Source: Congregibacter litoralis KT71 (GTDB lineage Bacteria > Pseudomonadota > Gammaproteobacteria > Pseudomonadales > Halieaceae). Taken from it: DNA of 64,000 bases. The translations under genes and the position numbers were made by a program. Under the pieces are notes generated by a model, which worked only from the letters and a program-made list of their open reading frames with translations, did not search any database and had not been told where the DNA came from. The stretch's first letter is position 1. Each line of letters starts with the position of its first letter. Positions 47,239 to 55,495 of the stretch are shown here, in pieces. The DNA lies in NCBI RefSeq assembly GCF_000153125.2, contig NZ_CM002299.1, positions 434,809-498,808 on the forward strand, given 5' to 3'.

Positions 47239-47757
47239 CTAGGAATACAGCTCCTGAACGATCAAAGCCGCAACAGCATCCGCACTGCCGCCCACGGCAT
47301 CTACATTATGGGAGGCAAAGCGTTCGTAGAGAGGGGTCCGCTCGTTGTAGATATCCTCAAAGGTCTGGTTTGCACTGCTGGCAATGCCACGGTCGGGATT
47401 GGCCGCCACTCTCTGAATGAGCGTCGCCACATCGGCGCGCAGATAGACCACGGGACCCGCTGCGCGAAGACGCGCCATGATGGCTTCGCTGTAGATCACG
47501 CTGCCTCCCGTGGCCAGTACGCGACCCTTTATGGGCTCGCTGAGGAGGACCTCTTCTTCCACTTCGCGCAGTCGCAGGTGACCCTCGCTATCGATGATCT
47601 GCTGCAGGGTCTTGCCTTCCCGGGCCTGGATAGACAGATCGGTGTCGGTAAACTCCAGACCGATGAGCTTTGCCAGGATTACGCCCACGGTACTTTTGCC
47701 AACGCCGGGCATGCCAATGAGGCTGATGGTCTGAAACTGACTCCGGATATTGTTCAT
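47239..47757 (-). CDS. Shikimate-kinase-like protein with altered substrate site
   Basis: 172 aa. P-loop GMPGVGKSTVG (15-25), the DTD motif FTDTDLSI (38/40) and Arg64 in LRLREVEEEV are like AroK. However, the third glycine of GGG is Ser (LATGGSVIY, 84-86) and the lid that normally reads RPLL is DRGIASSANQTF (122-133). Arg140 (ERTPLYERF) is kept. A true AroK is present at 6321-6833, so this paralogue may be a second shikimate kinase or act on another alcohol. Confidence 0.75.
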   Translation of the reverse strand: MNNIRSQFQTISLIGMPGVGKSTVGVILAKLIGLEFTDTDLSIQAREGKTLQQIIDSEGHLRLREVEEEVLLSEPIKGRVLATGGSVIYSEAIMARLRAAGPVVYLRADVATLIQRVAANPDRGIASSANQTFEDIYNERTPLYERFASHNVDAVGGSADAVAALIVQELYS

Positions 47758-47863
47758 GCTGCTTTCCTTTTGTGGAGGTGCATTATCCTCACTTCCGGGG
47801 GAGGCTCAAAGTGCTTTAGCTGCGTGTTAAAGTGCGCCCCCTGACTTGCCAGGGAAAAGCGCC

Positions 47864-48976
47864 ATGAGCCTCAAACACACGCCGCTGGACGGGCTTCACC
47901 GGGAACTGGGCGCACGCATGGTGCCCTTCGCGGGCTACGACATGCCCGTACAGTATCGCGATGGAATCATTGCGGAGCATCGCCATACCCGGGAACGTGC
48001 CGGTCTGTTTGATGTGTCACACATGGGGCAGTTTATTCTCGAAGGGCCGGGTATCACGACCACCCTGGAGTCTCTGGTGCCCGTTGATCTTGAGGCTCTG
48101 GGTGAGCATCGCCAGAGCTATGCACTCCTGACCAATGATGAGGGCGGCGTCCGCGACGATCTGATCATTACCCGCTGGGGTCCCGACACATTTTTTCTGG
48201 TGGTGAACGCCGCCTGCAAAGCCGAGGACCGCGCCTGGATCGAGTCTCAGCTCGCCCCGGGGCAGACGCTTCGGGAACTGGAAGGCCAGGGACTCCTTGC
48301 CGTACAGGGTCCGAAGGCCCGGGCGGTGCTGGCGGAGCTCCTGCCTTTCGCTGAGGATCTGACGTTTCTTCAGGGTGCTCATGGTGAATTGAACGGCGCG
48401 CCCATCTACGTCACCTGCTCGGGTTACACCGGAGAAGACGGCTATGAGTTGTCTGTGCCCGAGGCCCAGGTTGAGGCCGTGGCGCGGAGCTTACTGGCCC
48501 ACGATGATGTGGCTCCCATCGGTCTCGGCGCCAGGGACTCCCTGCGACTGGAGTCGGGGCTGTGTCTCTACGGCCATGAGCTGTCGCCGGCTATTTCGCC
48601 TATCGAGGCAAAACTCAATTGGTCTATCAGCAAGTCCCGACGCTCCGGCGGCGCGAAGGCCGGTGGTTATCCGGGAGCAGAACGCATTGCCAGAGAGATG
48701 AGTGAGGGAACCTCCCGGGTGCGCGTCGGCATGCGGGTGTTGGGAAAGCGTCCCGTGCGCGAGGGGCAGAATGTACTCAATGCGGCAGGTGAGGTGATTG
48801 GCGCCGTAAGTTCCGGCGCTTTTGCCGCCACCGTGGATGCGCCCGTAGCCATGGCCTTTGTGGATAGTAGCTACGCCGCGTTGGATACAGAGCTCAGCGT
48901 TGATGTGCGGGGTAAAGCCTTAGCCGTGGTGGTGTGCAAACTCCCCCTGGTACCCCAGCGCTACTATCGCGGCTGA
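47864..48976 (+). CDS. gcvT: Glycine cleavage system aminomethyltransferase (T-protein)
   Basis: Transfers the methylene group from the H-protein-bound intermediate to tetrahydrofolate. 370 aa. N-terminal LKHTPLDGLHRELGARMVPFAGYDMPVQY, then GLFDVSHMGQ, VNAACKAEDRAWIES, the folate-binding CSGYTGEDGYE, and LRLESGLCLYGHEL. The C-terminal barrel ends VVVCKLPLVPQRYYRG. ATG 47864 has AGGGA 8-9 nt upstream. No gcvH or gcvP lies in the window and no glycine riboswitch is visible in the 106-nt leader. Confidence 0.93.
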   Translation: MSLKHTPLDGLHRELGARMVPFAGYDMPVQYRDGIIAEHRHTRERAGLFDVSHMGQFILEGPGITTTLESLVPVDLEALGEHRQSYALLTNDEGGVRDDLIITRWGPDTFFLVVNAACKAEDRAWIESQLAPGQTLRELEGQGLLAVQGPKARAVLAELLPFAEDLTFLQGAHGELNGAPIYVTCSGYTGEDGYELSVPEAQVEAVARSLLAHDDVAPIGLGARDSLRLESGLCLYGHELSPAISPIEAKLNWSISKSRRSGGAKAGGYPGAERIAREMSEGTSRVRVGMRVLGKRPVREGQNVLNAAGEVIGAVSSGAFAATVDAPVAMAFVDSSYAALDTELSVDVRGKALAVVVCKLPLVPQRYYRG

Positions 48977-48994
48977 AGCGGGAGAATAATAGGG

Positions 48995-49546
48995 TCAGTG
49001 CGCCCAGTCCCGGGGCGCCTTGAATTGCTGGGACAGATACTGCATCTGATCTGCCAGGATGCGGTCCTTGGCCAGATAGTGCCACTCGTAGGTATTGGGT
49101 CTGAAAGGAATGGCGAGGAGGGGCATGCCCGCTTCTTCCGGCGTCTTGTTGTCCTTTTGCCAGTTGCAGCGTTTACAGGCCGCGACAACGTTTTCCCAGC
49201 GGTCGCGGCCACCGCGGGATACGGGGAGCACATGGTCCCGCGTTAAATCCGAGCGACCGTACTGGGTGCCGCAGTAGAGACAGCGGTGATCATCCCGCCG
49301 GAACAGCGTGCGGTTGCAAAGGGGCGGCGTGAAGCCCTGTACGATTCGGCCCTGAAGGGCAATGATGGGTTGGAGGTCGATACGGGAGCGTTCGCCGGAG
49401 AGTCTCTGGACACCCCCGAACACCGGCGGTAACACGTCCCCGATGCCGTAGACGACGTCGCCTCGGGCATAGGCCGATATGGCTTCATGCAGTGACAACC
49501 ACCCGCGAGGTTGTCCTGCCAGGTCCAGCTTGAGGATCGCTTGCAT
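48995..49546 (-). CDS. HNH endonuclease family protein
   Basis: 183 aa. The HNH core has two CxxC zinc pairs: CLYCGTQYGRSDLTRDHVLPVSRGGRDRWENVVAACKRCN (split here as residues about 89-128), with the DHVLPxSRGG and WENVVAACxxCN signatures. The N-terminal 80 residues (LHEAISAYARGDVVY and FTPPLCNRTLFRRDD) are shared by a widespread stand-alone family without a known system. Convergent with gcvT. Nuclease activity expected but role unknown. Confidence 0.8.
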   Translation of the reverse strand: MQAILKLDLAGQPRGWLSLHEAISAYARGDVVYGIGDVLPPVFGGVQRLSGERSRIDLQPIIALQGRIVQGFTPPLCNRTLFRRDDHRCLYCGTQYGRSDLTRDHVLPVSRGGRDRWENVVAACKRCNWQKDNKTPEEAGMPLLAIPFRPNTYEWHYLAKDRILADQMQYLSQQFKAPRDWAH

Positions 49547-49636
49547 GCGTTCCTACTCGTAGAGGTCTCCCCTAAGCTACTGCAATCTTCCGGCGCAAAC
49601 AATCCCCGGCGCTAATTGCCTCGCTGGCCCCGTCAA

Positions 49637-51451
49637 TCAGGCGCTATCCTTGGGTTTGTCCGATGCCGTTTTCTCGGTGTTTTTCCACACCAGGGCGATG
49701 AGCCGTTGAGGCTCCGTCTGATTGGCGAGAGTCTCGGGATCGTCGATGACCCGCAGTTTCTGCTTTTCACCGAGGCTGAACAGGGGTAGCAGTTTCGAGC
49801 CGCTTTCCCGCTTGTAATCCTCGAGACTGAAGTCCTCTCCAAGGCGGATGGTCTTCATTTCTGCGCCCCCCGCAAGCAGGCTGGCCAGCTTTTCGAAAGT
49901 GACATCGGTGGTGAACAGGCGGGGTGGGGCATATTCGTCGGCAATCCGGGAGCGATCCGTTTCCTTGCGATCTTCGCTGTTACGCAGGCTGAACACGCGC
50001 TGGGGACCGAATTCGCTGCGAAACTTCATACAGGCCAGGGTATTCCACCGGGAGCGGCGACTCACGGCAAACAGGCGCCCGATGCCCGAGAGCTCCAGAA
50101 ACTGATCAGCATGGGAGGAGATGGGATCTCCGTAGTAGACCTCGAGGCCGGCCATGCGCGCGGCGCGAATTTCTTCGTAGGAGGTATCCGCCAGTTTGAC
50201 GCGGTAGCCTTCCTCCTGCAGCGCCTTTCCCAAAGCCCGGGCAACGCTGTTGGCCCCCAGGAACAGCATGCCATTGGGCTCCGCCTCGGCCAGTCCCAGG
50301 GCTGCGGTCATACGCCGCGCCGTGAAGCTCTGGAGCACCACCGTCGCGAGAATCACCAGGAACGTCAGGGCAACAAGCGTTGATGCACCCTCGTGACCGG
50401 TTTCTTCCAGGCGAATGGCAAACAGAGACGATACGGCGGCGGCGACGATACCCCGGGGCGCAACCCAGGCGATCAATGCCTTCTGCTGCCAGCGATAACC
50501 GCTCCGTATGGTAGACAGCCACACCACGACGGGTCGGGCGGCAAGAATCACCAGGAGAACAATGATGCCCTGCCAGCCGGTCGCAATGATTTCTGCGGGA
50601 TCCACCCGTGCGCCCAGCACCACAAACAGCATGGAGATAATGAGCACCGAGAGACTTTCTTTGAAGCTGAGGATTTCGTTGACGGCAACATTGCGCATAT
50701 TGCCCAGGAGCACACCCATGATGGTGACAGCAAGCAAACCGGATTCGTGCACAAAGGCATCGCTTACCGCAAAAATCATCACCACCCAGGCGAGGGTTAG
50801 TACGTTCAGCAAATATTCCGGCACCCAATGGCGACGCAGCACCACGCCGAGACTGCCGGCGCCCGCAAGACCCAGAAGTGTGCCCGTGGCGACGCTTTCG
50901 GCAAAGAGCAGAAGGGAGTTCTGACCGGTGAGCAGATACTGAAAAACCAGCACGGCAATAAGAGCGCCCACGGGATCGATCATGATGCCTTCCCAGCGCA
51001 GGACCTGGCTCACGCTGTTCTCGGCACGCATGGTGCGCAGGAGGGGATTGATTACCGTGGGACCGGTGACGATCATCAGGGCAGCAAACAGCATGGCGAT
51101 ATCACCCGAGAGGCCCGCCAGATAATGGGCTCCCGCGGCGATGAGCAGCCAGTTGAGCACTGCGCCCCAGCTCACAAGGTTGGTGACCACTGCCCCATGT
51201 CCGCGTATGTCCCGGAATCTGAGGGTCATGCCGCCCTCGAAGAGGACCAGGGCGACGCCCAGAGAAACCATGGGAAAGAGAATGGGGCCGAACATCTCGT
51301 CGGGATTGAGGATCCCCGTGGCCGGTCCCGCAAGAATACCCAGGGCGAGGAGGGGAAGAATGGAGGGAAGCTTTAGCCGCCAGGCCAGCCACTGGGCGCC
51401 GACGCCGAGTACCAACACGGCGGCCATGGTGTAGAGAACTGATTGATCCAT
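49637..51451 (-). CDS. Cation:proton antiporter with C-terminal TrkA-N domain
   Basis: 604 aa. Residues 1 to about 395 form about twelve membrane segments of the Na/H exchanger fold (LPSILPLLALGILAGPATGI, then FEGGMTLRFRD, the ion-site region MIVTGPTVINPLLR and WEGIMIDPVGALIAVLVF). The C-terminal part has a Rossmann-type nucleotide domain (GMLFLGANSVARALGKALQEEGYRVKLAD) and a further regulatory domain. Similar proteins exchange Na+ or K+ for protons. Single gene, AGCCCTC-containing leader with no clear operator. Confidence 0.85.
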   Translation of the reverse strand: MDQSVLYTMAAVLVLGVGAQWLAWRLKLPSILPLLALGILAGPATGILNPDEMFGPILFPMVSLGVALVLFEGGMTLRFRDIRGHGAVVTNLVSWGAVLNWLLIAAGAHYLAGLSGDIAMLFAALMIVTGPTVINPLLRTMRAENSVSQVLRWEGIMIDPVGALIAVLVFQYLLTGQNSLLLFAESVATGTLLGLAGAGSLGVVLRRHWVPEYLLNVLTLAWVVMIFAVSDAFVHESGLLAVTIMGVLLGNMRNVAVNEILSFKESLSVLIISMLFVVLGARVDPAEIIATGWQGIIVLLVILAARPVVVWLSTIRSGYRWQQKALIAWVAPRGIVAAAVSSLFAIRLEETGHEGASTLVALTFLVILATVVLQSFTARRMTAALGLAEAEPNGMLFLGANSVARALGKALQEEGYRVKLADTSYEEIRAARMAGLEVYYGDPISSHADQFLELSGIGRLFAVSRRSRWNTLACMKFRSEFGPQRVFSLRNSEDRKETDRSRIADEYAPPRLFTTDVTFEKLASLLAGGAEMKTIRLGEDFSLEDYKRESGSKLLPLFSLGEKQKLRVIDDPETLANQTEPQRLIALVWKNTEKTASDKPKDSA

Positions 51452-51559
51452 AGAGGGCTAAAGCTCACATGCAAAATAGCGGCTCAGCCTACTGTGATCG
51501 GGACCCGATGGAAAGGAAGGCGCTGGATCAAGGTCAACAAAACCCAGCGCCTGTGGGCA

Positions 51560-52093
51560 TTAGTCGTAGCGGTCTTTGAGAACAAAGAACGCCAGAAACA
51601 GCAGCGCGATGCTGAAAGGCAGAGCGATGTAGATGCCATTGATACCCAGCAATGACTCGAGGGTCACTGCGCCGAAGTTCGCTGGTTGAATCAGCGTGGA
51701 CTCCAGAAAGGGGAAGGCCAGAGAAAACAGAAATGCTCCCGCGAGGGCCCCCAGGAGGGTGAAAATGGCGTCTTTTTTGCCCTCTGCGCTGCCCACGACG
51801 CAGGTGCCGGGACAGTAACCCGCCACTGCCCAGCCAATGCCAAAGATGGCGCCGCCGGCGGCAATGCCCCAGAGATAAGCGGGTTTGACCGACATGTTCG
51901 CCAGACCCCCCATATCGAGGAGGTAGATGCCGAGAGAGCCCACGCCGATGGCCGTCATCATCAGCTTGATGATCCACATATCTTTTAGAAGCAGCGTTCC
52001 CAGAATACGACGGTAACTGGTTGCACCGCCCATATACAGAATAGCGCCAAAGGCGCAGCCGATGAGAAAGCCGATGATTAGCGTAGCCATCAC
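51560..52093 (-). CDS. DUF6691/YeeE-type sulfur transport half-protein
   Basis: 177 aa, about four to five membrane helices. The conserved pattern GIGWAVAGYCPGTCVVGSAEGKKDA and the second-half LGALAGAFLFSLAFP match the DUF6691 partner of YeeE/YedE proteins. The related single-chain TsuA imports thiosulfate, handing it along conserved cysteines; here GYCPGTC holds the Cys. It overlaps the partner gene by 4 nt, so both are made together, next to the sox region. Confidence 0.85.
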   Translation of the reverse strand: MMATLIIGFLIGCAFGAILYMGGATSYRRILGTLLLKDMWIIKLMMTAIGVGSLGIYLLDMGGLANMSVKPAYLWGIAAGGAIFGIGWAVAGYCPGTCVVGSAEGKKDAIFTLLGALAGAFLFSLAFPFLESTLIQPANFGAVTLESLLGINGIYIALPFSIALLFLAFFVLKDRYD

Positions 52094-52623
52094 ACTCTCC
52101 CCCGATACAGGAATTTAGCCATGAGAATGGCGCTTCCAAATGTGATGACGCCGAAAATAAAGGAGCTGAGGGCAAGCTGGGAGATGCCGCTGATCATGTG
52201 ACCACTGGTGCAGCCTCCCGCCAGTCGTGCGCCAAAAAGCAGCAGCACACCGCCGAAGAAAGAGGCCAGATAGCGCTTTGTCTGTGACGGGCCAAAGGTG
52301 TTTTTCCAAAGCTCGGGCATGGAGCCCTTGTCCGCCTGCGGCTGACGCCGGCGAAGGAGTATGGAGGTGACGCCGCCCCCGACTACCATGCCGAAAACCA
52401 GCATCCAGCCGTAACCCACGCCCCAGTTGTTTTCCTCTCCGTATTTCGAGAGATAGGTGTTGGACTCGGCAAATTGGGGAGCCACCTGATGTGCAACAAT
52501 CCCGTCGGTGACTACAAACTGCGAGGAGACGCCCAGCGGTTTTACCAGGGCTGTCGCAATGATGAGTAGCAAACCCAGTGAAATGCCAGCGGCCTTCCAC
52601 GAAATAATGAAGTCTTTGTTCAA
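52090..52623 (-). CDS. YeeE/YedE-family sulfur transport half-protein
   Basis: 177 aa with an N-terminal hydrophobic helix (KAAGISLGLLLIIATALVKPLG), a periplasmic stretch of about 50 residues (HQVAPQFAESNTYLSKYGEENNWG), then further helices and the motif FGARLAGGCTSGHMISG, typical of YeeE/YedE. Forms a pair with the DUF6691 gene, probably a membrane pathway for thiosulfate or another sulfur species. Its upstream region shares three sequence blocks with that of the FadL-type gene. Confidence 0.85.
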   Translation of the reverse strand: MNKDFIISWKAAGISLGLLLIIATALVKPLGVSSQFVVTDGIVAHQVAPQFAESNTYLSKYGEENNWGVGYGWMLVFGMVVGGGVTSILLRRRQPQADKGSMPELWKNTFGPSQTKRYLASFFGGVLLLFGARLAGGCTSGHMISGISQLALSSFIFGVITFGSAILMAKFLYRGRV

Positions 52624-52636
52624 AGCGCTCTCCCTG

Positions 52637-52707
52637 TTTATTTTATCGTTGTTGATGTAACGTCATTGAATATTAGCAAATTAAAATATTAAGTAAATCG
52701 ACTATTT
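52637..52707. promoter_or_regulatory. Candidate sulfur-responsive control region of the YeeE pair
   Basis: Three blocks, in plus-strand order: TTTATTTTATCGTTGTTG (52637-52654), CATTGAATATTA (52664-52675) and GTAAATCGACTATTT (52693-52707). Near-identical blocks in the same order precede the FadL-type gene at 55331-55436. AT-rich AATATT pairs here resemble operators of BigR/SqrR-type ArsR proteins. It may also affect the divergent MBL gene at 52720. Confidence 0.55.
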
Positions 52708-52719
52708 GGTGCCGCACCC

Positions 52720-53688
52720 ATGCGTTCATTTAAATCGGGCTCAAGAACCCTCTCAGTTTTTCTCTGCCTGGCATTGCTGCTGATAGGGGGACGACAGCTT
52801 TGGGCTTCGGATACATCCCCTTTTTTGCCGGAGCTGGAGATCACCCGGGTGAGCGATACCGTGTTCTCCGCCATCGGCGCTACGGCCGCGCCCTCACGGG
52901 AGAATTTTGGTCACAACAACAACCTGACGTTCATCATCGCCGGGGACGGAGTGGTGGTAGTTAACGGGGGTGACAATGCCTTACTTGCTGCTGCATTGCA
53001 CCGTGCCATCCGCGAACGCACGGACAAGCCCGTGCGTTACGTCATCAATGAAAATGGTCAGGGCCACGCATTTCTGGGCAACAGCTACTGGAGTGAGCTG
53101 GGTGTTCCGATCATTGCCCAGCGGCTTGCGATCGAAGAAATACAAGCCCACGGGGAGCGTTCCCTGGCGCAGATGCGTGAGCGCATGGGGGCTTCGGTAG
53201 ATTCCGCAAAGGTCGTGTTGCCTGATATTGCCGTGGAGGATAGTTATATCCTGGATCTCGAGGGGCAGCGCATTGAACTGCGCCGTTTCGGTCGTGCCCA
53301 CTCTCCCGGTGATCTATCTGTCTGGCTTCCTGAGCAGCGCCTATTGATTGCCGGCGATATCGCATTCCATGAACGCCTGCTGGGAATATTTCCTGATTCC
53401 GATGTCGATGCCTGGATTGATTCTTTTGACGTCATGGCGACCCTCGAACCTGAGAAAGTTATTCCGGGACACGGCGGGCCCACGGACATCGATACGATCC
53501 GCTACTACACTCAGGGCTATTTGAAGTTTTTGCGGGACGAGGTCGAGGCTATCCTGGATGATGACGGTGACCTCAGCGACGCTTACGAGATCGATCAGTC
53601 CGCTTACAGTGACCTGGATACCTTCGAGGAGCTTGCCCGAAAGAATGCCGGGCGCCTGTTCAGGCAGATGGAGGAGAAGCTCTTCTGA
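52720..53688 (+). CDS. Exported MBL-fold protein with degenerate metal motif
   Basis: 322 aa. Signal peptide about 1-29 (LSVFLCLALLLIGGRQLWA). The fold is metallo-beta-lactamase like proteins of sox clusters (SoxH-type): NNLTFIIAGDGVVVVNGG, RAHSPGDLSVWLP, LIAGDIAF and VIPGHGGPTD keep the later metal-site residues. But the first site, normally NTHxHxDHxxGN, reads NENGQGHAFLGN (110-121): three His and the Asp are replaced or shifted. It is divergent from the YeeE pair and precedes the FadL gene. A sulfur-related role is inferred from place. Confidence 0.75.
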   Translation: MRSFKSGSRTLSVFLCLALLLIGGRQLWASDTSPFLPELEITRVSDTVFSAIGATAAPSRENFGHNNNLTFIIAGDGVVVVNGGDNALLAAALHRAIRERTDKPVRYVINENGQGHAFLGNSYWSELGVPIIAQRLAIEEIQAHGERSLAQMRERMGASVDSAKVVLPDIAVEDSYILDLEGQRIELRRFGRAHSPGDLSVWLPEQRLLIAGDIAFHERLLGIFPDSDVDAWIDSFDVMATLEPEKVIPGHGGPTDIDTIRYYTQGYLKFLRDEVEAILDDDGDLSDAYEIDQSAYSDLDTFEELARKNAGRLFRQMEEKLF

Positions 53689-53848
53689 TTCCGAACAAGG
53701 CTCTCTGGCCATGAATACGGCAGTAGCGGCATGAACGCGGCAAGCCGGCCCGATCCGCTGCACTCGCTGGGATGGGTGACGCTCGCTCCGCGAATCAGTC
53801 CAGCTTGCCTCGTTTCGGCGCGACGCGGCGCCTCACGCGTAACACGAA

Positions 53849-53920
53849 GGACAGCTGACGGTGTTTACGTAACGAGCGTCCCCCCCACTTAGCGAGTGGA
53901 GTAAGCAGCGTCAGCTGTCC
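53849..53920. repeat. Long inverted repeat between convergent MBL and FadL genes
   Basis: Exact 12-bp arms GGACAGCTGACG (53849-53860) and CGTCAGCTGTCC (53909-53920). The next eight bases inside pair at six positions (GTGTTTAC versus GTAAGCAG), giving an arm of about 20 bp around a loop of about 32 nt with a run of eight C near its middle. It lies in the 262-nt convergent spacer, like the hairpin at 15211-15332. Nothing else was recognised in this spacer. Confidence 0.65.
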
Positions 53921-53950
53921 AACTCTCAAACTCGCTGAGGGCCAAACGTG

Positions 53951-55318
53951 CTACCAGCTCCAGGAGAACTCGATCTCAAACTGATCCATGGTCAGGTCGA
54001 TAGTCTGCGTAGGATCAAAGGCATTGGGCCCGCTGATTGTGTTCTCCGGCGCATACATAAATGCGACGCTGAACTCGTTGCCTGATTGGGTCTTGCGAGA
54101 CACGCCAAAGGTGAAGTGCTGTTCCACCGTGCCTGGCGCAAGAATATTCAACACCACGGCGGATTCGTCGATGGGCTGTTCGCTGTAGTTATAGCCAAAG
54201 CGATAGGTGAAGGGCGCATCTCCGCGCACGTAGCTGCCACCGATTTTGTACGTAGTGACATCACTCCAGCCAAAGCCTGCGCCCTGGTTACCGCCAAAGC
54301 AGGCCTCGACATTGGTGCCACCCTGGCCCGCTGTGGGGCAGTCGAATATGCGCTGGAGCGGTGTCGCAATCGATTCAATCTCACCGTATTGCGCGTGTTC
54401 AATGTCGAGATGAAGTCTGAGGCGCTCCGTCGCCTGCCAGCTCATGCCGACGCGTCCTACAGCAGGAATATCGAAAGAGCCTCCCCTGGCAAATAGGTCC
54501 GAATAGTCATCGAACTCCTGCATCTCCATCCGGGACTGATAGGACACGGCAAAATCCAGGGTGTCCGTGGCATCCCATATGGCCCCAACCTTCAGTCCGT
54601 AACCCAGGGAGTAATCGGTGCCATTGTTGCTCAGGCCGGTGGGGGGTTGGGTGCCGCCGCTGGCTGCGAAGGTTTTGGTAAAGCCACCGAAGGCACTGAC
54701 GCCCTCAATTTCAAAGGCCTGCATAGCGATTACCGGCCCGATGCCAAAGGCAAAATCGCCGGTCTTGAAGCTATAACCCAACTCCAGGAATGCCTGGTTG
54801 AGGTTCACGCCGGTATTGCCCGTACCAAAGGTGCCGGGCAGTGTCATAACCGGTGCGGGTCCGGGACCATCGGGATCAAAGGTGGCGCTGCCATCTTTAT
54901 AGTCGGAGTTCATGCCGCCGCGACCGTAGAAAATCAGACTGAGAGCGCGATCGTTCTCCAGTGTCCAGCTTTTACCGATGTAGGGGATAGGGAAGTATTC
55001 GCTACCACTCTCTACGTTGTCAGCGTTTACAGTAAAGGAACCGAACTGGCCGTTCAGCTGGCTGTCCGAGGTGTTGTAGCTCCGCCTTGGTGAAAACAGG
55101 GCGATGCCCACATCAAGGCGATCACCCACCAAAACGCCCGATGCAATGTTATTGGCCGCATCGATAGACTGCTCCGGCGATGCTGTGCCGGCGCCGGCCT
55201 GCGCCTTATTGTGAGTGCCTATACCGTGGGTAAAGTAACCGTTCGTCGCGGCAGCGTTGCCGGAAATAAACAGTGCGGTTGCGATCGCACCACCCGCGAA
55301 GAGCTTGTTTGCTCGCAT
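53951..55318 (-). CDS. FadL/OmpP1-type outer membrane channel
   Basis: 455 aa from ATG 55318, with AAAAGGAACG upstream; the ORF to 55363 adds a non-signal extension. A signal peptide ends near GNAAA (about residue 24), followed by the FadL N-terminal hatch: TNGYFTHGIGTHNKAQAGAGTASPEQSIDAANN. The rest is strand-rich with an aromatic terminus (MDQFEIEFSWSW). FadL proteins let hydrophobic molecules cross the outer membrane. Its place beside sox genes and its shared upstream blocks suggest a sulfur-related hydrophobic substrate rather than fatty acids. Confidence 0.85.
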   Translation of the reverse strand: MRANKLFAGGAIATALFISGNAAATNGYFTHGIGTHNKAQAGAGTASPEQSIDAANNIASGVLVGDRLDVGIALFSPRRSYNTSDSQLNGQFGSFTVNADNVESGSEYFPIPYIGKSWTLENDRALSLIFYGRGGMNSDYKDGSATFDPDGPGPAPVMTLPGTFGTGNTGVNLNQAFLELGYSFKTGDFAFGIGPVIAMQAFEIEGVSAFGGFTKTFAASGGTQPPTGLSNNGTDYSLGYGLKVGAIWDATDTLDFAVSYQSRMEMQEFDDYSDLFARGGSFDIPAVGRVGMSWQATERLRLHLDIEHAQYGEIESIATPLQRIFDCPTAGQGGTNVEACFGGNQGAGFGWSDVTTYKIGGSYVRGDAPFTYRFGYNYSEQPIDESAVVLNILAPGTVEQHFTFGVSRKTQSGNEFSVAFMYAPENTISGPNAFDPTQTIDLTMDQFEIEFSWSW

Positions 55319-55330
55319 GGTTCGTTCCTT

Positions 55331-55436
55331 TTTGTATTTTATCGTTATTGTCCCCCGCAGCATCGACGTTGAGATCGCCGCGCTACATTCGAATATTACG
55401 ATATTGTGATTTTCGCCTGGTGTAAACGACTATTTA
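55331..55436. promoter_or_regulatory. Candidate sulfur-responsive control region of the FadL gene
   Basis: Blocks TTTGTATTTTATCGTTATTG (55331-55350), CATTCGAATATTA (55386-55398) and GTAAACGACTATTTA (55422-55436) match those at 52637-52707 in sequence and order. The middle block belongs to AATAT-TACG-ATATT (55392-55405), a perfect inverted repeat that could be the ArsR-type binding site. Confidence 0.55.
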
Positions 55437-55495
55437 CAGGGTTTTTTCAGGCAGTCCCGTTTGAGCGTCGTATTTTTTTTCAAAGGGAACGAGGG

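Noticed and set aside
46980..47420. Forward open frame over the spacer and the kinase-like gene
   Set aside because: Composition is unlike a protein, it overlaps a well-supported gene on the other strand, and no start signal is present.
47758..47863. Glycine riboswitch before gcvT
   Set aside because: The 106-nt leader lacks the conserved glycine aptamer core; only a short CCTC/GAGG hairpin is seen.
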